Shown here one piece after another: positions 29,172 to 36,759 of a DNA stretch of 64,000 nucleotides (positions are counted from its first letter, which is position 1; each line of letters begins with the position of its first letter). Both the position numbers and the translations under genes were made by a program. Source of the DNA: Desulfurispora thermophila DSM 16022 (lineage in GTDB: Bacteria; Bacillota; Desulfotomaculia; Desulfotomaculales; Desulfurisporaceae); contig NZ_AQWN01000004.1 in NCBI RefSeq assembly GCF_000376385.1, positions 124,001-188,000 of the forward strand. Reading direction: 5' to 3'. Below the pieces are notes generated by a model. That model did no database searches and was not told where the DNA came from. It saw only the letters and a list, made by a program, of their open reading frames with translations.

Positions 29172-30054
29172 ATTGCTTTTCCTCCTTTAATACCTCCGCC
29201 AGGGCCAGGGCCTGCCGGTGGTCGATAGTACCCTTTTCCAGGGCGATTTTAACAGTATATTGTCCTAAAGCGCGGTATAAATGCGCCAGCTGGCTGCCTG
29301 CCTCTTCCAGCGCGGGCAGGTGGCCGCGCAGGGTGGGGATGTCGCCGCGGGCGATGGGTCCGGTGAGTGCCTGCACCGGGCCGACGGCGGCGATGTTGTT
29401 CAGCGTGCCCTGCACCAGGGGCTGCAGCGCGGCAAAGGCTTCCTGGCGTGTCAGGCCGAATTTTTCGTAAAGTCCGGTGGCAAAGTGCAAAAGTGCCACC
29501 AGGTAATTGGAGGCAATGCAGGCCGCTGCATGGTAGAGCGGTTTGTCTTGAGCCCGGATGTGAAAGCTTTTGCCCCCCAGATCGGATACAATTTGCTCGG
29601 CCAGGGGCAGAGCGGCGGCATCGCCTTCCAGGGCGAAATAGGAGCCCGGCAGGTTGCGGCGAGCCGTGTCCAGGTCGGCAAAGGACTGCAGCGGGTGAAT
29701 GGAGACGGCCAGGGCGCCGGCCTGTCGGGCGCCCAGCAGCTCGTCGGCGCTGTGGGCGCCGCTGGTGTGGGCCACCACCTGGCCGGGGTGGTAGGCACCG
29801 GCTTCCGCCAGGTAGGCGCTCACCGGGGCGATTTCCCGGTCGGGCGTGGTGATGAAGACCAGTTCGGCGCTGTCCACCAGCGGCAGGGGTGAATCAAAGG
29901 CCGGGGCGCCGGTTAAATCGGCCAGGCGGCAGGCCGAGGCAAAACTTTTACTGGCAATGCCGGCCAGCGGGTAACCACGCGCTTTAAGCAATATGGCCAG
30001 GGCGCTGCCCACTTTGCCGGCACCGATGATGGCCGTGCGGGGTTTTTGGGTCAT
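29089..30054 (-). CDS. Rossmann-like/DUF2520 oxidoreductase, candidate ketopantoate reductase
   Basis: A 321-residue dehydrogenase-like protein. N-terminal NAD(P)-binding motif AIIGAGKVGSALAILL, then a six-helix DUF2520 C-terminal domain containing DKPLYHAAACIASNYLVALL near residue 170. First gene of the pantothenate operon, and its last 83 bases overlap panB in another frame. The operon has panB, panC and panD but no panE or ilvC gene, so this protein could supply the missing NAD(P)H-dependent ketopantoate reduction. That role is inferred from context; the domain family lacks a firm general function. The ATG at 30054 follows GGGGGAA. A leader RNA and terminator precede it. Confidence 0.85.
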   Translation of the reverse strand: MTQKPRTAIIGAGKVGSALAILLKARGYPLAGIASKSFASACRLADLTGAPAFDSPLPLVDSAELVFITTPDREIAPVSAYLAEAGAYHPGQVVAHTSGAHSADELLGARQAGALAVSIHPLQSFADLDTARRNLPGSYFALEGDAAALPLAEQIVSDLGGKSFHIRAQDKPLYHAAACIASNYLVALLHFATGLYEKFGLTRQEAFAALQPLVQGTLNNIAAVGPVQALTGPIARGDIPTLRGHLPALEEAGSQLAHLYRALGQYTVKIALEKGTIDHRQALALAEVLKEEKQYEQPKSDHGLLPAGQTGGTAADNAYRL

Positions 30055-30159
30055 GGTTCATTCCCCCGAATATATGAATATTTACTGGCAGATTTGGCAA
30101 CAGGCTGATTATTTACCAGTTACCTCCGGAATATGACAAAATATTGCTCAAAGTCACAC

Positions 30160-30319
30160 AAAAAGCGCCCTGCGGGATTTCCCAGGGCGCAGTGTTATGC
30201 TCGCATGAGGCATCACTCCCCGTCTCGGTCCTTCCCGGCTCCAAGCGGTAAAATTGTGATTTTGTGGCTGGCTTTTGCGGGTACGGTTTTGCCGTGGCAA
30301 ATACCGTCCCTCACCGTTC
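30160..30319 (-). ncRNA. Structured leader RNA of the pantothenate operon, ending in an intrinsic terminator
   Basis: From the promoter start near 30319, the transcript first forms a long hairpin (30277-30315). In it ACGGU pairs with ACCGU and UUUGCC with GGCAAA, with one unpaired A on each strand. About 80 bases of further pairing follow, then the terminator GCGCCCT/AGGGCGC with TTTTT at 30160-30190. The gene starts about 105 bases beyond. The bulged-A hairpin in front of pan genes recalls the published pan RNA motif, but I cannot confirm the consensus from memory. A free-standing small RNA is the alternative. Confidence 0.6.
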
Positions 30320-30325
30320 GCCTTT

Positions 30326-30354
30326 ATTTTAACATTTGCCTTTGCTGTTGACAA
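30326..30354 (-). promoter_or_regulatory. Promoter of the pan leader
   Basis: Minus strand: TTGTCA (30349-30354), exactly 17 bases, TAAAAT (30326-30331). Confidence 0.72.
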
Positions 30355-30442
30355 GTGTATACAGTGAATTTATCTGAAAAATTATTTAATTAATACAAAT
30401 ACAATATCTATTAAACGCAAAGGTGAACTTTTTTTTACCAGG

Positions 30443-30471
30443 TGTTACGAAATGGTTTTGCCGGGCGTCTA
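30443..30471 (+). promoter_or_regulatory. ECF-sigma-type promoter upstream of the sigma factor gene
   Basis: TGTTAC (30443-30448), 17 bases, then CGTCTA (30466-30471). The GTNAC-type -35 and CGTC -10 are the hallmarks of ECF-sigma promoters rather than sigma-A ones. The gene it serves encodes an ECF sigma factor, which fits autoregulation. Confidence 0.6.
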
Positions 30472-30553
30472 TACTTACAGAAAACACTTTTCTATAAATT
30501 TGCCCCCACCGGCCGGACCCGGGCTGCCGGTGGGAAAAGGGGGATGGCCCTGA

Positions 30554-31138
30554 TTGTTACCCAACGAAAAAAAGCCGCCCTTTACGGAACTTTATGAGGG
30601 GAACTTTGCGCGCATCAACCGTTACCTGCGCTACCGTCTGGCCGACCCCTGGGAGGCCGATGATTTGACGGCACAGGTGTTTTTAAGGGCACTGGAGAAA
30701 TACGCTTCTTTCCGCGCCGATGTACCGGCTCACGTCTGGCTTTTCCGCCTGGCCCACAACCTGCTGGTGGACCACTATCGCCGGGAGCAATCCCGGCCAA
30801 GGCGATTGGATATGGAGAAAGCTCTGGCCGAACTGGTGGCTGTGGCAGCGGACACGCCCGAGGAGCGCCTCTTGCAGGAGGAGGAATTGCGGCAGTTGCG
30901 GCTTTGTTTGCTCCAGTTGCCGGCCGATTATCAGGAAGTGCTTTCGCTGCGTTACGGCGCCGACCTGAAATTTGCCGAAATTGGCCGGGTGCTGGGGCGC
31001 TCCGAGGCTATAGTACGGGTGTGGCACTGGCGGGGCCTGAAGGCCCTGCGCCGGGCCTTTCAGGAGTGGCGAGATAAAAAGCGAGGTGAGTGGGAGTGCC
31101 CGGAAACCAACAAAGCAAAGCAGATGGCGGCAAGATAA
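30554..31138 (+). CDS. ECF-family RNA polymerase sigma factor
   Basis: A 194-residue sigma-70 family protein of the extracytoplasmic-function type. It has region 2 (FARINRYLRYRLADPWEADDLTAQVF, residues about 18-44, here abbreviated to its key Arg/Asp positions), a short linker, and region 4 with LQLPADYQEVLSLRY and the helix-turn-helix AEIGRVLGRSEAIVRVW near 140-156. Translation starts at TTG, with a purine-rich GGGGGA upstream. An ECF-type promoter precedes it, and the next gene, overlapping by about 43 bases, encodes a membrane protein positioned as the anti-sigma factor. ABC-2 exporter genes follow in the same operon. Confidence 0.9.
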   Translation: MLPNEKKPPFTELYEGNFARINRYLRYRLADPWEADDLTAQVFLRALEKYASFRADVPAHVWLFRLAHNLLVDHYRREQSRPRRLDMEKALAELVAVAADTPEERLLQEEELRQLRLCLLQLPADYQEVLSLRYGADLKFAEIGRVLGRSEAIVRVWHWRGLKALRRAFQEWRDKKRGEWECPETNKAKQMAAR

Positions 31139-32631
31139 CCAGCCTGCAGGAGTGGCAGGAGCGCCGCCGGGGAACCGAAAATATTGAGCTGCTGGCGGAA
31201 AAAATGCGCCGCCTGCGCGCGGCCACGCCGGTAAATGAAGAACTGCGCCAGCAGCTGCGGCAAAAACTGGCCCAACGTTTGGCTGCCCAGGCACCGGGTG
31301 CTGACCCATCGTCAGGGGTGTTGCCGGACATCAGGACCGGTGCAGGCGGTACCGGGGAGGAAACCGCAGCGGTGAACATTGCTGACGGGATGCGCACCGT
31401 CTCCATGCGGGGAGAGCGGCGGCGGGAGCGGTGGTGGCCATGGCTGGCGGCACTGAGCGTCTTGCTGCTGCTGGCGGCCGGGCTGCTATACTACCGGCAA
31501 TTGCCCCGCCAGCTGGTGGTGACCGGCCGGCAGGAACTGGGCGGCTTTCTGGCGGCGGGGGAAAAAGACACTGCTTTGCAACTGGCGGTACCGCCGGGGG
31601 AGGACTACTTGCTGGCAGCCGGACACGGTCGTTTGTTATTAATGGACAGGCAGGGCAGTCAGCGGGCAGTGCTGGGTGAAGCGCACGACCAGTACAGTTA
31701 TCCGGCCATATCGCCCGACGGGCGCTATTTGGCCGTGGCCCACACGGCTTCCGGTCGGGGGGCGGAGATTTGCCTGGCCGAGATACCTGGCTTTAACAGC
31801 TGGAACCAGTTTAGCACTGCTCTGACCGAAAAACTGCGGGAGGCCCGGCGGATACCAGTGCCTGCCGGGGTAAGCAAATTATCCAGTTTGTACTGGGCGC
31901 CCCTGGGACCCAAGCTGGTTTTTTCCGGAATAAAAGATGGGGATAATGCTGGGCAAAATGATGGAGAAATCTTTATTACCAGCTGGCAGGAAGATGCCCG
32001 GGGTACCTTTGTGCAGCAGACACAGTTTTTAACCGAAGGCCGGGCGGCCGGCTGGTCGCCCGACGGGCGCTGGTTGTTGCTAACCCGGTCCCGGGACGGG
32101 GAAGAGAAGATTTACCTGCGGCCCAATCCCTGGCTTTTCAGCCAGTCGGCCGGGCAGGAAGTGCTTTTGGGCAATGGTAGCCAGCCTCTCTGGCTCAAGG
32201 AAGGTTATTTGCTCTTTGTGCGGCCGGTGCAGCAGGAAATGGTGCTCACTTATTCGCCGGATGGCTTGCCCGGCCTGGTGCTGAGCCGCTGGGAAGAGGA
32301 ACTGTGCTGGGTGCGGCCGGAGGGGGATTTTTCCCGGTGGACATCTGCAACCCGGCTTAAGTTGCTAGAGCGGGCTGCGGTTCTGCTGCCCGCGGAGAGT
32401 GGATTGCCCACCGCGGTGCTGGAGTGGGTACAGCGCATGGAGGCCCGGGGGATGCAGCGGGCGCGGCTCAGTCTGCCGCCCCAGCGCCGCATTCTGGAGC
32501 TGGTCATGGGTGAGGAAAAAGGGGGGCGCCGGGCGGTTTATTATGTGTTGGGCCAGCAGCAACGGCTGACCGTTGGCCGCCTGGAGCTGGCGGAAAGAAC
32601 TGGTGAGGAGGAGAAAAATGGGCAGAAATAA
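31096..32631 (+). CDS. Single-span membrane protein with TolB-like beta-propeller, probable anti-sigma factor
   Basis: About 511 residues. The N-terminal 110 residues are charged and cytoplasmic, with helices such as ENIELLAEKMRRLRAATPVN that could clasp the sigma factor. One membrane span (WPWLAALSVLLLLAAGLLYY) is at about 113-132. The extracytoplasmic part contains beta-propeller blade repeats of the TolB/PD40 type: SYPAISPDGRYLAVAHT and AAGWSPDGRWLLLTRS. It overlaps the sigma gene, and its start (GTG 31096, or 31090) lies inside it. This is the usual layout of a sigma/anti-sigma pair, though no zinc-binding anti-sigma motif is seen. It may sense the product handled by the exporter downstream. 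Confidence 0.65.
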   Translation: MPGNQQSKADGGKITSLQEWQERRRGTENIELLAEKMRRLRAATPVNEELRQQLRQKLAQRLAAQAPGADPSSGVLPDIRTGAGGTGEETAAVNIADGMRTVSMRGERRRERWWPWLAALSVLLLLAAGLLYYRQLPRQLVVTGRQELGGFLAAGEKDTALQLAVPPGEDYLLAAGHGRLLLMDRQGSQRAVLGEAHDQYSYPAISPDGRYLAVAHTASGRGAEICLAEIPGFNSWNQFSTALTEKLREARRIPVPAGVSKLSSLYWAPLGPKLVFSGIKDGDNAGQNDGEIFITSWQEDARGTFVQQTQFLTEGRAAGWSPDGRWLLLTRSRDGEEKIYLRPNPWLFSQSAGQEVLLGNGSQPLWLKEGYLLFVRPVQQEMVLTYSPDGLPGLVLSRWEEELCWVRPEGDFSRWTSATRLKLLERAAVLLPAESGLPTAVLEWVQRMEARGMQRARLSLPPQRRILELVMGEEKGGRRAVYYVLGQQQRLTVGRLELAERTGEEEKNGQK

Positions 32632-34831
32632 ACTGGGCGGTATATGGGTTTTGGCGCTGTTTCTCTGGCTGGCGGCCGCCCTGCCCGGTCAGGCCGGGGT
32701 GCTGCTGGAAGTGACGCCGGGCCTGGGCGGTATATACAAGGGGGACACTGTATTGCCCCTGCAGGTACAGGTAACCAATCAGGATGATCAGGCCCTGAGG
32801 GGAGAAATTCGCCTGGAAAAGCGGGTGGCTCAGGGGCAGGTACCCCAGGAACTGCCCTACGACTACCGTCTGGCGGTACAGCTGCCGCCCGGCGGACGCC
32901 AGAGTTATACCATGTTCCTGTCCCCCGAGATGAGCAATTTTTTCAATTACGGAGACGGTGACATATTTGTGGTGCTGGAAAGTGCCGGGCAGGTGCTGGG
33001 CCGGGTCAGGCCGGGCGGTACCAATGTGCAGGGAGGGCAGGTCTGCCTGGTGGGCGAAATGGAGCTGTTAAATTCGCCGCTGGTGGCCTATCTGAACAAG
33101 CAGCTGGGCAACAGCCTGACCGTGAAATATCTGCCCCCTGAAAAACTGCCTGTGCAGGGGGCGGCCTGGGATAATGCCGACTGGCTGGTGGCCTCTCCGG
33201 CTCAGCTGGCGGCTCTGGACTCGACCCGCAGCCAGATTTTAAAGCAGTGGGTGGCCCGGGGCGGAGTGCTGGTGGTGCCGGGTCTGAGCCACGAACTGAC
33301 CCCCGATTTAACTGCTCTGACGGAGCGTCTGTATAACCGGCTGGATGCGCCGGGGGGCGGGCAGCTGAAGACCTATCTTTATGGCCGGGGTTTTGTGCTG
33401 ACTGCAGATCGGCCGCTCTCCGCCCTGGCTGCGCTGCCGGCCGAGTTGTGGGCGACCTGGCTGCCCGGCGCGGCGGAAAAAGGTAAAAACGCTCTAAGTG
33501 CCAGCAGTAGCTTTCTGGCCGAGCAGGCCGGGTACTGGTCGTTACCCCGCCTGGTCCGTTCGGGAACCCTTTTTGCCCTCTGGCTTATCTACCTGTTGCT
33601 GGTAGGCCCCGGTTTGTACTGGCTGTTGAAACGACGCGGCCGGACGGCCTGGATGTGGCCGGCCGTGCCCGCCCTGGCCCTGCTGACCGCGCTGGCCATC
33701 TACCTGGCCAACCCGCTGACGCGGGCAGGGGATTACCGGCAGCAAACCCTGGCCCTGGTGGATGTACAAACCGCCCGGGAGCGCCAGGTGCACCTGGGGA
33801 CGGCGGTTTTTTTGCCCCGGGGGGGGCGGCTGGTACTGCAGCCCGGGCCGGGTTTTCTGCTCTGGCCGGTTTTTGGTGATGGGACGGAGGACGTATTGAT
33901 TCAGCAGCGGAATGAAGAACAAACCATTTCTTACAGTAATGTTCCCTATAGCTCCCAGCGGCGTCTGCAGGGTGGTGGTTACCTGTCCGGTCAGGGGCAG
34001 ATACAGGCTACTCTGCACTTTACCGGGGATATACTTACCGGTACCCTGACCAATAGTACGGGAGTGGATCTGTATGATTGTTACCTGACGGCGGGCGGGC
34101 ACCGCATTGCTCTGGGGGAGATCAAGAACGGCCAGAGCAAGCAAGTGGCCGTGCGTCCCGGGGACTGGATTGTGGATGGGCCCTGGCGCGGAGATGTGAA
34201 ACCAGTGCCGGAAGCAGTAGTGCAACAACAGTATGAGGAACAGCGCAGGCGGGTGGAAAGTGAACAGGCCGGGGCGCGGCAGGGGGAGGACTCCCTGCTG
34301 GAAGACTGGCGGCGCCAGCAAATGCTGGATGCTGCCCGTCCTGCCGGTCCGGGGGAAGGCCTCTGGTTCTGGGGCTGGAGCCGGCAGGAACTGGCTGCTC
34401 TGCAGGTGCGGCAGCCCGGGGCCGGTTCCGGGCAAAAACAGCTGGTACTCTGGCGGCAGCGCCTGTATCTAAACAGCCCGCAGGGCGCTTTTGCGCTGCC
34501 CGCCGGTACCCTGCTGCGGGGCATTACGGTTAACCGGACGCCTACCGCTCAGGAAGTGGTTTACGATCTGGCGGAATTGCTGGGCAGCGCCCGCCTGCGC
34601 CTGACCGGCCTGCAGATCGCCGCGATCCCCGAACTGGAGGGACGCAGCGTGAAGATCTACAACCAGCAAAAGAAGACCTGGCAGCCGCTTGAGCTGCCCT
34701 GGCGGGCTGAAGCAGCTGCGGCCAACCAGTATCTGCTGCCCAACGGCCGGGTGAAGCTGTTGTTTACCGCTACAGAAAAGGAAGCACCGGAGCGCGGGTT
34801 GCTGGCCGTGCAGGGGGTGGTGAAAAAATGA
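32618..34831 (+). CDS. Large secreted/membrane protein, GldG-like companion of an ABC-2 exporter
   Basis: About 737 residues with an N-terminal signal peptide ending near PGQAG (about residue 26), an extracytoplasmic region with beta-rich segments, and a DUF4350-like segment (NADWLVASPAQLAALDSTRS, KQWVARGGVLVVPG). Two adjacent membrane spans lie at about 308-360, followed by a long extracytoplasmic C-terminal region. The ATG at 32618 follows GAGGAGGAG and overlaps the preceding gene by 14 bases. Its stop overlaps the ABC ATPase start by 4 bases. Such proteins accompany ABC-2 transporters and probably bind the exported substrate; the substrate is unknown. Confidence 0.6.
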   Translation: MGRNKLGGIWVLALFLWLAAALPGQAGVLLEVTPGLGGIYKGDTVLPLQVQVTNQDDQALRGEIRLEKRVAQGQVPQELPYDYRLAVQLPPGGRQSYTMFLSPEMSNFFNYGDGDIFVVLESAGQVLGRVRPGGTNVQGGQVCLVGEMELLNSPLVAYLNKQLGNSLTVKYLPPEKLPVQGAAWDNADWLVASPAQLAALDSTRSQILKQWVARGGVLVVPGLSHELTPDLTALTERLYNRLDAPGGGQLKTYLYGRGFVLTADRPLSALAALPAELWATWLPGAAEKGKNALSASSSFLAEQAGYWSLPRLVRSGTLFALWLIYLLLVGPGLYWLLKRRGRTAWMWPAVPALALLTALAIYLANPLTRAGDYRQQTLALVDVQTARERQVHLGTAVFLPRGGRLVLQPGPGFLLWPVFGDGTEDVLIQQRNEEQTISYSNVPYSSQRRLQGGGYLSGQGQIQATLHFTGDILTGTLTNSTGVDLYDCYLTAGGHRIALGEIKNGQSKQVAVRPGDWIVDGPWRGDVKPVPEAVVQQQYEEQRRRVESEQAGARQGEDSLLEDWRRQQMLDAARPAGPGEGLWFWGWSRQELAALQVRQPGAGSGQKQLVLWRQRLYLNSPQGAFALPAGTLLRGITVNRTPTAQEVVYDLAELLGSARLRLTGLQIAAIPELEGRSVKIYNQQKKTWQPLELPWRAEAAAANQYLLPNGRVKLLFTATEKEAPERGLLAVQGVVKK

Positions 34832-35760
34832 TTAAAATTGAAGGATTGCGTAAAAGTTTTGGCCGCACTGTGGCCCTGGACGATATGGATTTGCGGGTGC
34901 CTCCCGGCTGCATCATGGGCCTGGTGGGCCCCAACGGGGCGGGTAAGACCACGGCCATGAGCATACTGGCCACCCTGCTGCCGGCTGATGGCGGCCGGGC
35001 GCTGGTGGCCGGTTACGATGCCGCCCTGCAGCCCGGACAAGTGCGCTCCTTGATTGGCTACATGCCCGACTTTTTCGGCGTCTACGACGGGCTGACCTGT
35101 GAGGAGTACCTGAACTTTTTCGCCGATGCCATGGGCTTGCCGGGCAGCGGGCGGGAGGGCCTGATTGCCAACCTGCTGGAACTGGTCAACCTGGCGGAAA
35201 AGCGCGGCGAATATGTGGACTTGCTCTCCCGTGGTATGAAACAGCGCCTGGCCCTGGCCCGTTGCCTGGTGCACGACCCGGAAGTGCTCATACTGGACGA
35301 ACCGGCCTCCGGCCTGGATCCGCGGGCGCGGGCCGAACTGAAAGCCATTATCCGGCAGCTCAAGGAGATGGGTAAAACCGTGTTGATCAGCTCGCACATT
35401 TTGCCCGAACTGGCCCAGATCTGCGACCAGGTGGCCATTATGGAAAAGGGCCGGGTGATTGCGGCCGGCCCGGTGGAGGAAATTACCGCCCTGCAGGACG
35501 GCAGCCAGCTGGTGCAGATGGAGGTGCTGGAAAATGTGGAGCAAGTGGTCCGCTACCTGCAGGAGGCCGGGGCGGTGCAGGTGCGGCTGGAAGGAGAGAA
35601 AGTAACCTTTGCCTGGCGGGGCGGGCAGCAGGGGCTGTCGGGACTGCTCAGGCAACTGGTGCAGGCCGGCTTTCCGGTGCTTTCCTTTGCACCGCAGCGG
35701 CGCGACCTGGAAGAAACCTTTATGGCTGTGACCAGGGAGGGGGATGAGCATGGCCGTTAA
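34828..35760 (+). CDS. ABC transporter ATP-binding protein (ABC-2 exporter type)
   Basis: A 310-residue ATPase. Walker A GPNGAGKTTAMSIL is at about residues 34-47, the Q-loop region is MPDFFGVYDGL, the signature motif is the variant LLSRGMKQRLALAR, and Walker B is LILDEPASGLDPRA. The switch His is in LISSHILPEL. The C-terminal 80 residues form the extension seen in CcmA-like exporters. It overlaps both neighbours, so the operon sigma-antisigma-GldG-like-ATPase-permease is tightly coupled. It energises export of an unidentified molecule. Confidence 0.93.
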   Translation: MIKIEGLRKSFGRTVALDDMDLRVPPGCIMGLVGPNGAGKTTAMSILATLLPADGGRALVAGYDAALQPGQVRSLIGYMPDFFGVYDGLTCEEYLNFFADAMGLPGSGREGLIANLLELVNLAEKRGEYVDLLSRGMKQRLALARCLVHDPEVLILDEPASGLDPRARAELKAIIRQLKEMGKTVLISSHILPELAQICDQVAIMEKGRVIAAGPVEEITALQDGSQLVQMEVLENVEQVVRYLQEAGAVQVRLEGEKVTFAWRGGQQGLSGLLRQLVQAGFPVLSFAPQRRDLEETFMAVTREGDEHGR

Positions 35761-36589
35761 CCCGGTCTTGAGCAAGGAAATCAGACAGCGCTTTCACAGT
35801 TATAAAGCGGCCCTGATTGTGGCCGGCTATCTGCTGGCCCTGGGCAGCTTCATTCTGGGCTTTATTTATCTCAACTGGCAGCACCGGCCGGGCTATTTTC
35901 AGCCCGGCCAGAACCGGGAGATTTTCATAATGCTGGTGCTGGCCCAGTTTGCCCTGCTCTGTTTTGTGGTACCCGGTTTGACGGCCGGCCTGATCAGCGG
36001 TGAGCGGGAAAAGCAGACTTTGAATGTGCTGCTCACCACCCGCCTGAGCTGCCGCAGCATTGTGACCGGCAAGCTGGCCGCTGCCTGCCTCTTCTTTGTC
36101 CTGCTGCTTTCGGCTTCGTTGCCTCTCTACAGCATGGTCTCGCTTTACGGCGGCTTTGCCCCGGGTCAGACCGCCGCTGCCTTCGGTATTTATTTGCTGA
36201 GCATGTATCTATATGGTGCGCTGGGCATGGCCTGCTCGGTGTTTTTTCAGCGCACCGGTGTGAGCACGGTGGCCACCTACGGGATTGCCTTCTTTTTGAG
36301 TGTGTGCACCGGGCTGCTGGCCATCTTCTTCTACCAGTTTTTGCAGCCGCCCGGCGGCTATGCCGGTGGCCTGCCGCCCTATATCGTGCGCCTGTTGCTG
36401 GCTATAAACCCGGGTGCCGTTCTGACGGCCATTTTGGAACCACGGGCCAACCTGCCTTTTGGTAACCTGGGCCTGCCTTACTGGTTGATTTACACCCTGT
36501 TCTGCCTGGGACTGGGCACGGTGCTTTTGGCTTACAGCAGCTATGCTTTGAACCCCCTGCGCCGGCGGGGTGTGCGCTTCTGGCGGTAA
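35744..36589 (+). CDS. ABC-2 family transporter permease
   Basis: A 281-residue membrane protein with six hydrophobic segments. The N-terminus carries NPVLSKEIRQRFHSY, the cytoplasmic segment that contacts the ATPase in ABC-2 permeases, and the phrase SGEREKQTLNVLLTTRL is highly characteristic of that family. It overlaps the ATPase gene by 17 bases and ends the operon. With the ATPase and the GldG-like protein it would form an export complex under control of the ECF sigma factor. Confidence 0.9.
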   Translation: MSMAVNPVLSKEIRQRFHSYKAALIVAGYLLALGSFILGFIYLNWQHRPGYFQPGQNREIFIMLVLAQFALLCFVVPGLTAGLISGEREKQTLNVLLTTRLSCRSIVTGKLAAACLFFVLLLSASLPLYSMVSLYGGFAPGQTAAAFGIYLLSMYLYGALGMACSVFFQRTGVSTVATYGIAFFLSVCTGLLAIFFYQFLQPPGGYAGGLPPYIVRLLLAINPGAVLTAILEPRANLPFGNLGLPYWLIYTLFCLGLGTVLLAYSSYALNPLRRRGVRFWR

Positions 36590-36684
36590 GGCTTTTTCAC
36601 ATGGTGTTGCGGATTTCTTCCTCTTGCTCCTGTTGGCGATTGGTCAGCCCTTCCATCGTCCTGGTAAATTAAATAATAAATGCA

Positions 36685-36725
36685 GGCCGCTTGCCAGACA
36701 GCCCTGTGGCTGCTTCCAAGCGGCC
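36685..36725. terminator. Bidirectional terminator between the ABC-2 operon and the lipase gene
   Basis: GGCCGCTTG pairs with CAAGCGGCC, with inner AGCC/GGCT. T-rich tails follow on both strands, and the flanking genes converge. Confidence 0.75.
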
Positions 36726-36759
36726 CGTAATTTTTATGGCTTATTTAACAGTCGAGTAA

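Noticed and set aside
30160-30319. 6S RNA, SRP RNA or cobalamin riboswitch
   Set aside because: The 6S ends-pairing shape, the SRP GGAAGGAAGCAGCC-like loop and the cobalamin core are not seen.
30133-30354. Open frames on both strands of about 66-72 residues
   Set aside because: They overlap a promoter, hairpins and a terminator of an untranslated leader, and have no ribosome sites or family resemblance.
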